Shown: piece by piece, positions 30,820 through 39,301 of the stretch
Position numbering within the stretch: the first letter of the stretch is position 1
Layout: each line of letters opens with the position of its first letter
Assembly: GCA_035296325.1 (NCBI GenBank)
Contig: DATHBD010000062.1
Span: forward strand, 1 to 64,000
Source of the DNA: DATHBD01 sp035296325
GTDB taxonomy: Bacteria > Actinomycetota > Actinomycetes > Mycobacteriales > Micromonosporaceae
Reading direction: 5' to 3'
Length of the DNA stretch: 64,000 nucleotides
Made by a program: the position numbers and the translations under genes
Notes under the pieces: model-generated
Database searches by the model: none
Told to the model about the DNA's origin: nothing
The model's input: only the letters and a program-made list of their open reading frames with translations

Positions 30820-31968
30820 TCAGCGGCGGGTCCACCGCTGGTTGGCCTGACCGTTGCAGGTCCACAGGTTGAGCAGGGTGCCGTTGACCGTGCCCTGGCC
30901 GACCGCGTCGAGGCACAACCCGGAATCGGCGTTCGCGATCGAGCCGTCGGCGCGCAGTGTCCACCGCTGGTGGGCGCCGCCGGTGCAGTCGGCGATGGCT
31001 GCGGCGGTGCCCGGCGTTCGGCTGGCAGCGCGGGCCTCGAGACACTTGTCGCCGTAGACCCGCAGTTCCTGCGCCGCGGTGTAGGCGTACTGCTGGTTCG
31101 TGTTGCCCGTACAGTCCCAGAGCACCACCTGAGTGCCGTTGGTCCGGCTCACGTTCGGGACGTCGACGCAGCGCCCGGACTGGGCGCCGACCAGCGTGCC
31201 GGTGGTGGTGCCCGGACCCGAGCTGGGCCCCGGGGCGGGCGGGGTGGTGGGAGCGGTGGTGGGAACGCCAGCGAGCTGTGCGACCACGGCCGGGTACCAG
31301 CGGTCGGCCATCTTCTGCGTTCCGGAGTTGTTGGGGTGCACGCCATCGCTGGTGTCCGCGGCCGTACTGAATCCGGACCACTGATCGACCACGGTGATCG
31401 GCGACTGCGCGGTGGACCGGCCGCTCGCCCAGCCCGGGATCGCGTTGTTGAGGTCGATGACCCGCTGCGCGCAGGCCGAGCAGCTGGACGGGTTCATCGG
31501 AATGATCTTCGCGACCAGGATCCTCATCCGCGGGTTGCTGGCCCGCATCTGATCGACCAACGTGCTGTACGCGGACAGGATCGTCGCCGGTGCGATGCCG
31601 TTCCAGACGTCGTTGGTGCCGAAGTGCATCAACACCATGTCCGGCCGGGTGGCGGAGAGCCAGCCGGGCAGCTGGTTCTGACTGGCCACCCTGGTGACCA
31701 GGGCGCCGCCGTGGCCCTCGTTCTCACCGTCGTAGCTGAACCCGCACCCCTGCGATGGAAGCGTGCCGACGAAATCGACGGTGTGCCCGCTGTTGACCAG
31801 TCGCTGCCAGAGCAGCGCGCGCCAACAGCCCGGCGAGCCGGTGATTGAGTCGCCGAGGGCCATGATGCGAACCGGTTCAGCGGCGCTGGCCTGATTTGCC
31901 ACGACAACTGCCGACACGGACAGAACCGACGACATCAGTACTGCGGCCAAGCCGCGTGACATGCGCAT
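30820..31968 (-). CDS. Secreted SGNH hydrolase with ricin-B lectin
   Basis: A 382-residue exported protein. The signal peptide ends near ASA-AEP. The SGNH/GDSL domain (about 33-235) has block I MALGDSITGSPGCWR, block III HFGTNDVW, and block V DGVHPN, a CE3-type acetylxylan esterase pattern. A Pro/Thr/Ser linker follows. The C-terminal ricin-B (CBM13) domain (about 255-382) shows QxW repeats: QQYAY, HQRWT, NQRWT. Likely role: deacetylation of plant or microbial polysaccharide outside the cell. It is monocistronic; ATG 31968 is preceded by GGAGGA. Confidence 0.85.
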   Translation of the reverse strand: MRMSRGLAAVLMSSVLSVSAVVVANQASAAEPVRIMALGDSITGSPGCWRALLWQRLVNSGHTVDFVGTLPSQGCGFSYDGENEGHGGALVTRVASQNQLPGWLSATRPDMVLMHFGTNDVWNGIAPATILSAYSTLVDQMRASNPRMRILVAKIIPMNPSSCSACAQRVIDLNNAIPGWASGRSTAQSPITVVDQWSGFSTAADTSDGVHPNNSGTQKMADRWYPAVVAQLAGVPTTAPTTPPAPGPSSGPGTTTGTLVGAQSGRCVDVPNVSRTNGTQVVLWDCTGNTNQQYAYTAAQELRVYGDKCLEARAASRTPGTAAAIADCTGGAHQRWTLRADGSIANADSGLCLDAVGQGTVNGTLLNLWTCNGQANQRWTRR

Positions 31969-32098
31969 TCATTCCTCCACCGGAGTCGGCATTCGTGCGC
32001 CGATTCAACCATTGTCGATGTCTTGGCGACACCGTCATGTCGGAGATGCGTGCTGCCGGGCTACCGCAGGTTGAAAGTTTCCGGGCGGTGCTCCGAGG

Positions 32099-33070
32099 TC
32101 AGGGGGTGGGCAGGCTCAGCGCGGCGAAGACGGCGCGGTGGTCACTGCCCGGATTGGCGTGGACCGACGCCCCGAGGATCGCGATCCGCCGGTCGGCCAG
32201 TACGTGGTCGATGGTGACTCCCGGCAGCGGCCCGTCGGACGGCCACGAGGGCCGCAGCCCCGCGCCGGCCACCGCGGCGGCGTCCCGGTAGCCGGAGTCC
32301 AGCAGCCGGTGCATCGGCGCGTGGTCCAGGGTGGCGTTGAAGTCGCCCAGGAGCAGGCGGAGCGGCCCGGTCGGGGTGGCCCTCGGCTGAGCGGCCAGGC
32401 CGGTGCGCCAGTGCGGCACCAGGTCGGCGCCGGCCGGCGCGCACGGGTGCACCGACTCGACCAGGACGTCCGGGCCGCCCGGCACGCGCAGCGTCGCGGC
32501 GGCCTGCCCGAAGTGCGGCGGCAGCGGGCGGTACGCCGCGTCGGTCAGCGGGTGCCGCGAGTAGAGTGCCGAACCGCCCACCTCCGCGACCGGGTACGCC
32601 ACCCGGTACGGCAGCACGTCGGCGATGCCGGCCGCGTCGAGGGCCCGCCCGGCCGGTTCGGTGTACTCCTGCAGCGCCAGCAGATCCACCCGGCGATCGC
32701 GTACCAGGGCCAGCAGGGCGCGCGGATCGGAGCCGCCGTACTGCATGTTGGCGGTGGCCACCCGCAACTCCGGGCCACCGGCCGGCCCTTCCGCGGCCCC
32801 CACGGCCCGCGGCAGCACGCCGGCGGCCAGCACCACGGCGGTGAGCGCCGCGACGGGAAGCGCCACGACCCGCCGGCCGGCCGCGGCGACGACCAGCGGC
32901 AGGAGTGCGGCGGCGGCCACGTACGGCGTGAAGGCGAGGCAGGCCACCAGGAACCAGCCGTGGGTCACGCCGGAGACCCGCAGCACCGCGAAGCCGGTGA
33001 CCGGCGCGAGCAGAGCCCACGTGAGCGCGCCCCGGACGGCTGCGCGCCAGCCGACACGCAGCGTGATCAT
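32099..33070 (-). CDS. Endonuclease/exonuclease/phosphatase membrane protein
   Basis: A 323-residue protein with three N-terminal membrane helices (about 12-95) and an EEP catalytic domain facing the other side of the membrane: RVATANMQYG, LLALQEYT (metal Glu), LLLGDFNATLDH and DHVLA...PGSDHRAVFA (catalytic His). Members of this architecture are common in actinobacteria and could hydrolyse phospholipids, nucleotides or DNA. The start at ATG 33070 follows TACCCT by 6 nt. Divergent from the acyl-CoA ligase gene. Confidence 0.85.
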   Translation of the reverse strand: MITLRVGWRAAVRGALTWALLAPVTGFAVLRVSGVTHGWFLVACLAFTPYVAAAALLPLVVAAAGRRVVALPVAALTAVVLAAGVLPRAVGAAEGPAGGPELRVATANMQYGGSDPRALLALVRDRRVDLLALQEYTEPAGRALDAAGIADVLPYRVAYPVAEVGGSALYSRHPLTDAAYRPLPPHFGQAAATLRVPGGPDVLVESVHPCAPAGADLVPHWRTGLAAQPRATPTGPLRLLLGDFNATLDHAPMHRLLDSGYRDAAAVAGAGLRPSWPSDGPLPGVTIDHVLADRRIAILGASVHANPGSDHRAVFAALSLPTP

Positions 33071-33076
33071 TCGAGC

Positions 33077-33082
33077 AGGGTA
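33077..33082 (-). promoter_or_regulatory. -10-like TACCCT, leaderless start at 33070
   Basis: TACCCT on the minus strand, 6 nt, then ATG 33070. Confidence 0.45.
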
Positions 33083-33144
33083 CGTGGTCGTCGCGGGATC
33101 AGGGGTGACCCCTGGTCGGCTTTCCCCGGGCCCGGGGGGTGAAC

Positions 33145-33150
33145 TAGCGT
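33145..33150 (+). promoter_or_regulatory. -10-like TAGCGT, leaderless start at 33158
   Basis: TAGCGT, 7 nt, then ATG 33158; no ribosome binding site. Confidence 0.5.
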
Positions 33151-33157
33151 CGGTCCC

Positions 33158-34798
33158 ATGCGGAGCACGATGATGCCCACCCCACTGCAGGTCTCCCGCC
33201 TGCTGGAGCACGGCAGCACCGTGCACGGCACCGCCGAGGTGGTGACGTGGACCGGCCCGGACGCCCCGCCCCGCCGCACCACCTTCGCCGAGATCGGCCG
33301 GCAGGCGGCCCGGCTGGCCGGCGGCCTGCGCACCCTCGGTGTGACCGGCGACGAGCGGGTGGCCACCCTGATGTGGAACAACGCCGAGCACGTGGTGGCG
33401 TACTTCGCCGTGCCCAGCATGGGTGCCGTGCTGCACACGTTGAACCTGCGCCTGTTCCCGGAGCAGCTCTGCTACATCGCCAACCACGCCGAGGACCGCG
33501 TCGTCCTGGTCGATGCCACGCTGATTCCGCTGCTGGTCGGCGTGCTGCCGAAGCTGTCCACGGTGGAACACGTCGTCGTGGTCGGTGGCGGTGACCCGGC
33601 GCCGCTGCTCGCCGCCGCGCCGAACGTGGCCGTGCACGCGTGGGACGAACTGCTCGCCGGGCAGCCGGAGCGGTTCCACTGGCCGGCCGTCGACGAGAAC
33701 GACGCGGCCGCGCTCTGCTACACGTCCGGTACGACCGGGCATCCCAAGGGCGTCGCGTACTCGCACCGCTCGATCTGGCTGCACTCCATGCAGGTGTGCA
33801 TGGCGGAGGCGTTCGGGCTCGGGCCGACCCACACCCAGCTCGTCATCGTGCCGATGTTCCACGCCATGGCCTGGGGTCTGCCGTACGCGGCGTTTCTGTC
33901 CGGCACGGCGTTGCTGATGCCGGACCGGTTCCTGCAGGCGGCGCCGCTGGCCCGGATGATCGAGGCGGAACGCCCGTCGATCGCCGCCGCCGTGCCCACC
34001 ATCTGGACCGACCTGCTCAACCACCTCGACGCCAACCCGACCGACACGTCGTCCCTGGGTGAGGTGATCGTCGGCGGCTCGGCCTGCCCGCCCGCGCTGA
34101 TGCACGCGTTCGCGGAGCGGCACGACATCGCGATCATCCACGCCTGGGGGATGACGGAAATGTCCCCGCTCGGCTCGGTCGCCCGGACGCCGGCCGGTGT
34201 GCAGGGCGCCGAGGCGTGGTCCTACCGCTACACCCAGGGTCGGGTGCCGGCCGCCGTGCAGGCGCGCATCGTGGGCCCGGCCGGCGACGTCATGCCCGCC
34301 GACGGCGAGGCCGTCGGAGAGCTTGAGGTCCGCGGCCCGTGGGTCACCGGGCGGTACGTCGGCGAGGACGGGCCGGACCCGGAGCGCTTCCGGGACGGGT
34401 GGCTGCGTACCGGTGATGTCGGCACCCTCTCCGCCGACGGCTTCCTCACCCTGACCGATCGCGCCAAAGATGTGATCAAGTCGGGCGGGGAGTGGATCAG
34501 CTCGGTGGCGCTGGAGAACGCCCTGATGGCGCACCCGGCTGTGGCGGAGGCGTGCGTGGTCGGTGTCGCCGACGACCGCTGGGGCGAGCGGCCGCTGGCC
34601 ACGGTGGTGCTGCGCGAGGGAGCGTCCGCCACGGCCGTCGAGCTGCGCCAGTTCCTCGGCGAGACGGTCGCGGGCTGGCAGTTGCCGGAGCGCTGGGCCT
34701 TCATCGAGGCGGTGCCCAAAACCAGCGTCGGCAAGTTCGACAAGAAGCGCGTCCGCGCCGAGTACACCGAAGGCCTGCTTTCGGCGACGGAGGTCTGA
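33158..34798 (+). CDS. Fatty-acyl-CoA ligase
   Basis: A 546-residue AMP-forming adenylating enzyme. Motifs: CYTSGTTGHPKGVAYSH (phosphate-binding loop), MTEMSPLG (adenine), GWLRTGDVGTL and the KDVIKSGGEWIS hinge, and PKTSVGKFDKKRVR with the catalytic C-terminal Lys. It resembles medium/long-chain fatty acid-CoA ligases of the FadD kind, which activate fatty acids with ATP and CoA. It stands alone, convergent with ku. Chain-length preference cannot be read. Confidence 0.88.
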   Translation: MRSTMMPTPLQVSRLLEHGSTVHGTAEVVTWTGPDAPPRRTTFAEIGRQAARLAGGLRTLGVTGDERVATLMWNNAEHVVAYFAVPSMGAVLHTLNLRLFPEQLCYIANHAEDRVVLVDATLIPLLVGVLPKLSTVEHVVVVGGGDPAPLLAAAPNVAVHAWDELLAGQPERFHWPAVDENDAAALCYTSGTTGHPKGVAYSHRSIWLHSMQVCMAEAFGLGPTHTQLVIVPMFHAMAWGLPYAAFLSGTALLMPDRFLQAAPLARMIEAERPSIAAAVPTIWTDLLNHLDANPTDTSSLGEVIVGGSACPPALMHAFAERHDIAIIHAWGMTEMSPLGSVARTPAGVQGAEAWSYRYTQGRVPAAVQARIVGPAGDVMPADGEAVGELEVRGPWVTGRYVGEDGPDPERFRDGWLRTGDVGTLSADGFLTLTDRAKDVIKSGGEWISSVALENALMAHPAVAEACVVGVADDRWGERPLATVVLREGASATAVELRQFLGETVAGWQLPERWAFIEAVPKTSVGKFDKKRVRAEYTEGLLSATEV

Positions 34799-34820
34799 CC
34801 GGCAGGCGGCCATCCCGCGA

Positions 34821-35855
34821 TCAGGCCGACTTTCGCGCGGCCTTCTTGGCCGGCGTGGCCTTCTTCTCCGCGGCCTTTCTGGCCGGCGCCGCCTTCTTCT
34901 CGGCCGACTCCGAGCCGCTCGCCGCCTTCTTCGCGGGGGCCTTCTTCGCCGCCGCCTTCTTCGCGGGCCCGGCCTTCGCCGGCGCCGCCGCGGCCGCCTT
35001 CTGCGCCGACTTCGCGGAGGTGATCGGCGTGGGCTCGGTCGGCTCGGAGCGCTCCGGGCGTGGCGCGGCATCCTCGCCGCGGGCGGCGCGGGCCCGCTCC
35101 ACCGAGGCGCGCAGCGCGGCCATCAGGTCCACGGCTCCGGTCGGCGCGGCCTCCGGCTCCTCGGCGTGGACCACCTCCCGACCGGCCACCTTCGCGTCGA
35201 TGACCTCCTGCAGCGCCGCCCGGTAGTTGTCGGTGTAGACGCTCGGGTCGAACTCGGCCGCCATCGACTCGATCAGCGAGCCGGCCATGGCGAGCTCCTG
35301 CGGCCGCGCCTCGATGTCCTCGCCGAGGAACTCGAAGTCCGGCTGGCGCACCTCGTCGGGCCAGAGCATCGTGTTCAGCACCAGGACGTCGTCGCGCACC
35401 CGCAGCGTGGCCAGCTGCTCACGCTGCCGCATCGCCACCTTCACGATGGCGACCCGGTCGGTGCGGGTGAGCGCGTCGCGCAGCAGCACGTACGGCTTGG
35501 TGCCGGCGTTCTCCGGCTCGAGGTAGTACGCCTTGCTGTACAGGATCGGGTCGACCTGCTCGGCCGGCACGAACTCCAGCACCTCGATGGCACGGCTGCT
35601 GGTCAGCGGCAGGTCGGCGAAGTCCTCGTCGGTGAGGATGACCATCTCGCCGCCGCCGGCGTCGTACCCCTTGGCGATGTCGTCGTAGCCGACCTCCTCG
35701 CCGCAGACGGAGCAGGTCCGCTTGTACCGGATCCGCCCACCGTCCTCCCGGTGCACCTGGTGGAACCGGATGTCCTTCTCCTCGGTGGCGGAGTACAGCC
35801 GCACCCCGATGGAGACCAGCCCGAAGGAGACCGCCCCTTTCCAGATCGCGCGCAC
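34821..35855 (-). CDS. ku: Non-homologous end joining protein Ku
   Basis: A 344-residue Ku homologue. The core (about 1-260) begins MRAIWKGAVSFGLVSIGVRLYSAT and includes the Cys pair in CSVCGEEV. The C-terminal 80 residues are Lys/Ala/Pro-rich with repeated AKKA-type units, the DNA-binding tail common to actinobacterial Ku. Ku homodimers bind double-strand ends and recruit LigD; the LigD ligase and polymerase are divergent next door. GTG 35855 is preceded by AAGGGGG. Confidence 0.95.
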   Translation of the reverse strand: MRAIWKGAVSFGLVSIGVRLYSATEEKDIRFHQVHREDGGRIRYKRTCSVCGEEVGYDDIAKGYDAGGGEMVILTDEDFADLPLTSSRAIEVLEFVPAEQVDPILYSKAYYLEPENAGTKPYVLLRDALTRTDRVAIVKVAMRQREQLATLRVRDDVLVLNTMLWPDEVRQPDFEFLGEDIEARPQELAMAGSLIESMAAEFDPSVYTDNYRAALQEVIDAKVAGREVVHAEEPEAAPTGAVDLMAALRASVERARAARGEDAAPRPERSEPTEPTPITSAKSAQKAAAAAPAKAGPAKKAAAKKAPAKKAASGSESAEKKAAPARKAAEKKATPAKKAARKSA

Positions 35856-35959
35856 GCTGCCCCCTTCGCCCCTTCTGACCCCGTCCGACCTGCTCGAACG
35901 TTCAGTATCGACAACAATCCCACCGCCGCGTTCCCAGCGCGACCCCCTTGACCGGGAAC

Positions 35960-35965
35960 TATCGT
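35960..35965 (+). promoter_or_regulatory. -10-like TATCGT, leaderless start at 35972
   Basis: TATCGT, 6 nt, then GTG 35972. This favours 35972 over the upstream TTG at 35948. Confidence 0.5.
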
Positions 35966-35971
35966 GTTGGA

Positions 35972-36925
35972 GTGCCGGGAGCGCCGTACTCGCCGATGCT
36001 GGCCTCCACCGGAGCGCTGCCGGCGGGGGCCGGATGGGCGTTTGAGCTGAAATGGGACGGGGTACGGGCGCTGACCGTGATCACGGCCGGCGCGCAGCGG
36101 ATGTGGGCGCGCAGCGGCGCGGAGATCACCGCGGCGTACCCGGAGTTGACCGGGATCGCCGACGAACTGGCCGCGCGGGGTGTCACCGAGGCGGTGCTCG
36201 ACGGTGAGGTCGTGGTGATGGACCCGGCCGGCCGCCCGTCGTTCCAGTCGCTGGCGGAACGGATGCATGTGCGGGATGCGCCCCGGGCGGCGCGGCTCGC
36301 CGCCACGATGCCGGTCACCTACATGATTTTCGATCTGCTCCGCCTCGGCGACGTGGACGCCGCCGAGTTGCCGTACACCGCGCGCCGCCGCCTGCTGGAG
36401 GGCCTGGCGCTGGGCGGCGAGCGCTGGATGATCCCACCCGCCTTCGACGACGGCGCCGCCACCTACGCCGCCAGCAAGGAGAACGGCCTGGAGGGGGTGG
36501 TCGCCAAGCGGCTCGCGTCGACCTACCGGTCGGGCGTGCGTACCAGCGACTGGGTCAAGGTCAAGGTCGAGGACACCGCCGAGTTCGTGGTGGGCGGTTG
36601 GCGTCCGGGGGTACGGAAGATCGGCGGCCTGCTGGTCGGTGCCCCCGCCGGCGCGGCGCTCGCGTTCCGGGGTCGGGTCGGTGGCGGCATCTCCGCCACC
36701 GCCCAGCAGGAACTGCTGGATCTGCTCACGCCGCTGGTCACGCCGGGCTCGCCGTTCGCCCGCGGTACCGTCCCGCGCGAGGACGCGAGGGGCGCGATCT
36801 GGGTGCGTCCGGAGGTGGTGGTGGAGGTGAAGTTCAGCAACCGGACCCGGGACGGGCGGTTGCGCTTCCCGCGGTACCTGCGGCTGCGCCCCGATCTGAG
36901 CGCCGCGGAGGTGACCGATGGTTAA
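35972..36925 (+). CDS. ATP-dependent DNA ligase, LigD ligase module
   Basis: A 317-residue ligase with nucleotidyl-transfer motif ELKWDGVRAL (adenylated Lys), motif III EAVLDGEVVVMD, motif IV EGVVAKRL, and motif V SDWVKVK. An OB-fold C-terminal domain completes it. It joins nicks in end joining. It is a stand-alone ligase: the polymerase is a separate protein immediately downstream, and the usual phosphoesterase domain is not in the window. Overlaps the next gene by 8 bp. Confidence 0.9.
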   Translation: MPGAPYSPMLASTGALPAGAGWAFELKWDGVRALTVITAGAQRMWARSGAEITAAYPELTGIADELAARGVTEAVLDGEVVVMDPAGRPSFQSLAERMHVRDAPRAARLAATMPVTYMIFDLLRLGDVDAAELPYTARRRLLEGLALGGERWMIPPAFDDGAATYAASKENGLEGVVAKRLASTYRSGVRTSDWVKVKVEDTAEFVVGGWRPGVRKIGGLLVGAPAGAALAFRGRVGGGISATAQQELLDLLTPLVTPGSPFARGTVPREDARGAIWVRPEVVVEVKFSNRTRDGRLRFPRYLRLRPDLSAAEVTDG

Positions 36926-37844
36926 GCGGCTCCTGGTCTCGGTGGAAGGTCGGGAGCTGGAGCTGTCGAACCTCGACAAGGTGCTCTATCCGCAGACCGG
37001 GTTCACCAAGGGTGAGGTGATCGACTACTACACGCGGGTGTCGCCGGTCCTGCTGCCGCACCTCGCCGACCGCGCGCTGACCCGGATCCGGTACCCCAAC
37101 GGTGTCGCCACGCCGGGGTTCTTCGAGAAGAACGCCCCCGCCGGTACGCCCGACTGGGTCCGCACCGAGCGCCTGCCCGCGCCGCGCTCGCGCAGCGGCA
37201 ACGACATGCTCGACTACATCGTCGTGGAGTGCCTCGCCACGCTGGTGTGGCTGGCCAACCTCGCCGCGCTGGAGCTGCACACCCATCAGTGGCTGATCGG
37301 CGCGGCCGGCCCGGACCTGCTCGTGGTGGACCTCGATCCGGGCGCTCCGGCGGGGCTGCCCGAGTGCAGTGCGGTGGCGGTGCTGATGCGGGAGCGGCTG
37401 GCCGCCGACGGGATCACGGCGTACCCGAAGACCAGCGGCAAGAAGGGCATGCAGCTGTGCTGCCCGGTGTCGGGGGAGCAGACGTCGGCGGAGGTCAGCG
37501 CGTACGCCAAGCGCATCGCGGAGGAGCTGCAGCGGCAGTACCCCGACGCGGTGACCGCGCAGATGGCGCGGAACCTGCGTCCCGGCAAGGTGTTCATCGA
37601 CTGGAGTCAGAACAGCGCCGCGAAGACCACGGTGACACCGTACTCCCTGCGCGCCCAGCCGGAGCCGAGCGTGTCCACGCCGCTGACCTGGGACGAGGTG
37701 GCCACCGGGGAGGTGCGCGCCGCCGACCTGACCGCGCCGGTGGTGTTGCGGCGCATCGAGGAGCACGGCGACCTGCTGGGTGCGCTGTGCGAGCCGGGGC
37801 CCCGGGTGCCGGAGCCTCCACGCGGCCGTACCTCCCGGCGCTAG
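36918..37844 (+). CDS. LigD polymerase/primase module
   Basis: A 308-residue archaeo-eukaryotic primase-type polymerase. Signatures are LSNLDKVLYPQTGFTKGEVIDYY at the N-terminus, PDLLVVDLDPG with the catalytic Asp pair, KTSGKKGMQL, and RPGKVFIDWSQNSAAKTTV. It fills gaps and adds ribonucleotides during repair. It overlaps the ligase gene (36918-36925), so the two act as a split LigD. ATG 36918 is the only reasonable start. Confidence 0.92.
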   Translation: MVKRLLVSVEGRELELSNLDKVLYPQTGFTKGEVIDYYTRVSPVLLPHLADRALTRIRYPNGVATPGFFEKNAPAGTPDWVRTERLPAPRSRSGNDMLDYIVVECLATLVWLANLAALELHTHQWLIGAAGPDLLVVDLDPGAPAGLPECSAVAVLMRERLAADGITAYPKTSGKKGMQLCCPVSGEQTSAEVSAYAKRIAEELQRQYPDAVTAQMARNLRPGKVFIDWSQNSAAKTTVTPYSLRAQPEPSVSTPLTWDEVATGEVRAADLTAPVVLRRIEEHGDLLGALCEPGPRVPEPPRGRTSRR

Positions 37845-37906
37845 GGCTCTTGCGACGCCCTGCCCCTCTGGGCGGCCCCGCCCGCCCATTCGGCCGCCCG
37901 ATAACC

Positions 37907-37931
37907 ATCGACTTCGATGCCACAAGTCGAT
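37907..37931. promoter_or_regulatory. Inverted repeat ATCGACTT-N9-AAGTCGAT
   Basis: A short palindromic pair 54 bp before the secreted-protein gene. It could be an operator; no family is recognised. Confidence 0.4.
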
Positions 37932-37984
37932 GCGATAGGGAGGGCGCACCGATCCGGGGTGCAGAGCGCAGTGAGAGGCAACCC

Positions 37985-38818
37985 ATGGCACGCGGGCTCA
38001 GGCGATTGATCACTTCGGGCGCTACGGTGGCGGGCGGAGCGGCGCTCGCCGTCGCCGGCCTGTTGCTCTCCGCGTCCCCGGCGCGGGCCGAGGCGTATGA
38101 CTGGGCCTGGTCCGGATCATGGCAATACGTCTCCTCCAGCGCCATCCACCTGCAGGCCACGACCCCGGGTGCGGGCTTCGTCGGGAGAGCGACCGACGAC
38201 AACGGCACCCGGACATTGAGCGGCAGCCTCACCGACCATGTGGACGACGACCATTGCGTTCGCGCCCGGGTGTATGCGGTGGGCGGAGGCTTCATGGCGG
38301 AGGCCGGCACCTGCGCGCCAGGCGATTTCCGGCGGTTCGCCACCGGCTCCTTCGGCCAGGATTTCATGATCGTCCTGGATCGGCTGCTTCCCGGCAGCAC
38401 CGAGGCGGACCGGACCACCTACCTCTACGTCCCCGGTTCGGCCGGTGATCCGGGGTTGCGCGCGCCCGGTAGCGGTATGCAGTGGGCGTACACCAACCCC
38501 GAAGCCACCCGGTTCGAGTACCGGGTGAGCCGGCCGGGCGCGAGAGTCGGCGGAAAGGGCGTCCGCTCCGACGGTGGCAGTTACACCTGGCTCGACTGGG
38601 TGCAGAAGACGGATGCGGCCAGCGGTTGCGTCACCGGCCGGGCGTCCTCGCCAAGCGCCGGAACCGAGGTCAACGCCGTGACCTGCACCACGGACCCGGC
38701 ACTGGGCTCCGGCACCCTGCACCTCACCGACTCGTTCCATGTGCAGGCGTGCAGCCAGCCAACGTACGGCCCAGAGGTGTGCGTGCTGGGGATGGTGCCC
38801 GAACCACATCGGCGGTGA
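37985..38818 (+). CDS. Secreted protein, unknown
   Basis: A 277-residue exported protein. The signal peptide (LAVAGLLLSASPARA-EA) is cleaved near residue 36. The mature part is beta-rich, with Cys pairs (VDDDHCVRA, GTCAPGDF, SGCVTG, AVTCTTD, VQACSQ, EVCVLG) likely to form disulfides, and two Trp-rich segments. It has no enzymatic motif that I recognise. Preceded by an 8-bp-arm inverted repeat. An adhesin, inhibitor or wall protein are all possible; none is supported. Confidence 0.7.
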   Translation: MARGLRRLITSGATVAGGAALAVAGLLLSASPARAEAYDWAWSGSWQYVSSSAIHLQATTPGAGFVGRATDDNGTRTLSGSLTDHVDDDHCVRARVYAVGGGFMAEAGTCAPGDFRRFATGSFGQDFMIVLDRLLPGSTEADRTTYLYVPGSAGDPGLRAPGSGMQWAYTNPEATRFEYRVSRPGARVGGKGVRSDGGSYTWLDWVQKTDAASGCVTGRASSPSAGTEVNAVTCTTDPALGSGTLHLTDSFHVQACSQPTYGPEVCVLGMVPEPHRR

Positions 38819-38890
38819 GGGTTCCTGCGCCCATTCCGCGATTGACGAGCCGCTTACGCCGAGGCGACCAGCACGTAGTGGAGGCAATCG

Positions 38891-39217
38891 ATGGCAAACG
38901 TAACGGCAGCCGACGTGCGCAACGTCGCCTTCAGGAAGCCGGCGCTGGGTCGGCGGGGGTACGACGAGCAACAGGTCGATGATTTTCTGGACGCGGTTGA
39001 GGCAACCATCGTCGCCTTGACGGAGCAGGTTGCCTCGCTCCAGGCGCAACTGGGTCATGGTGCGCCACCAGCCGCTGCCCACGGCACGGTCGGGAGTGCG
39101 GACGGCCGGGTGCTCGCGGAGCTCCAGCAGATCAGACTTCAGCTCGCACGGATCGAGGCCAGTTCGGCGGATCCGGGCCAGCGGCGGATGGACCCGCTGT
39201 TCGGCGGCAACGGCTGA
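38891..39217 (+). CDS. DivIVA-domain protein
   Basis: A 108-residue protein with the N-terminal DivIVA motif TAADVRNVAFRKPALGRRGYDEQQVDDFLDAVEATI, which binds curved membrane, and a coiled coil to about residue 58. A second helical part (LAELQQIRLQLARIEASS) follows. It is much shorter than Wag31/DivIVA proper, so it may be a polar accessory protein. GGAGG precedes ATG 38891. Role likely at poles or septum; inferred. Confidence 0.8.
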   Translation: MANVTAADVRNVAFRKPALGRRGYDEQQVDDFLDAVEATIVALTEQVASLQAQLGHGAPPAAAHGTVGSADGRVLAELQQIRLQLARIEASSADPGQRRMDPLFGGNG

Positions 39218-39289
39218 GCGGCCCGGCGGTGCGGGCCGGTCGTCCGAGCCATCGGCTCCCATCACCCCGCCGGCTCCTGACTCCTCCAC

Positions 39290-39295
39290 TACGCT
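39290..39295 (+). promoter_or_regulatory. -10-like TACGCT, leaderless start at 39302
   Basis: TACGCT, 6 nt, then ATG 39302. Confidence 0.5.
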
Positions 39296-39301
39296 GACCG
39301 T

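Noticed and set aside
34827..35000. Repetitive DNA in the Ku gene as a mobile repeat
   Set aside because: It encodes the normal Lys/Ala-rich tail of actinobacterial Ku.
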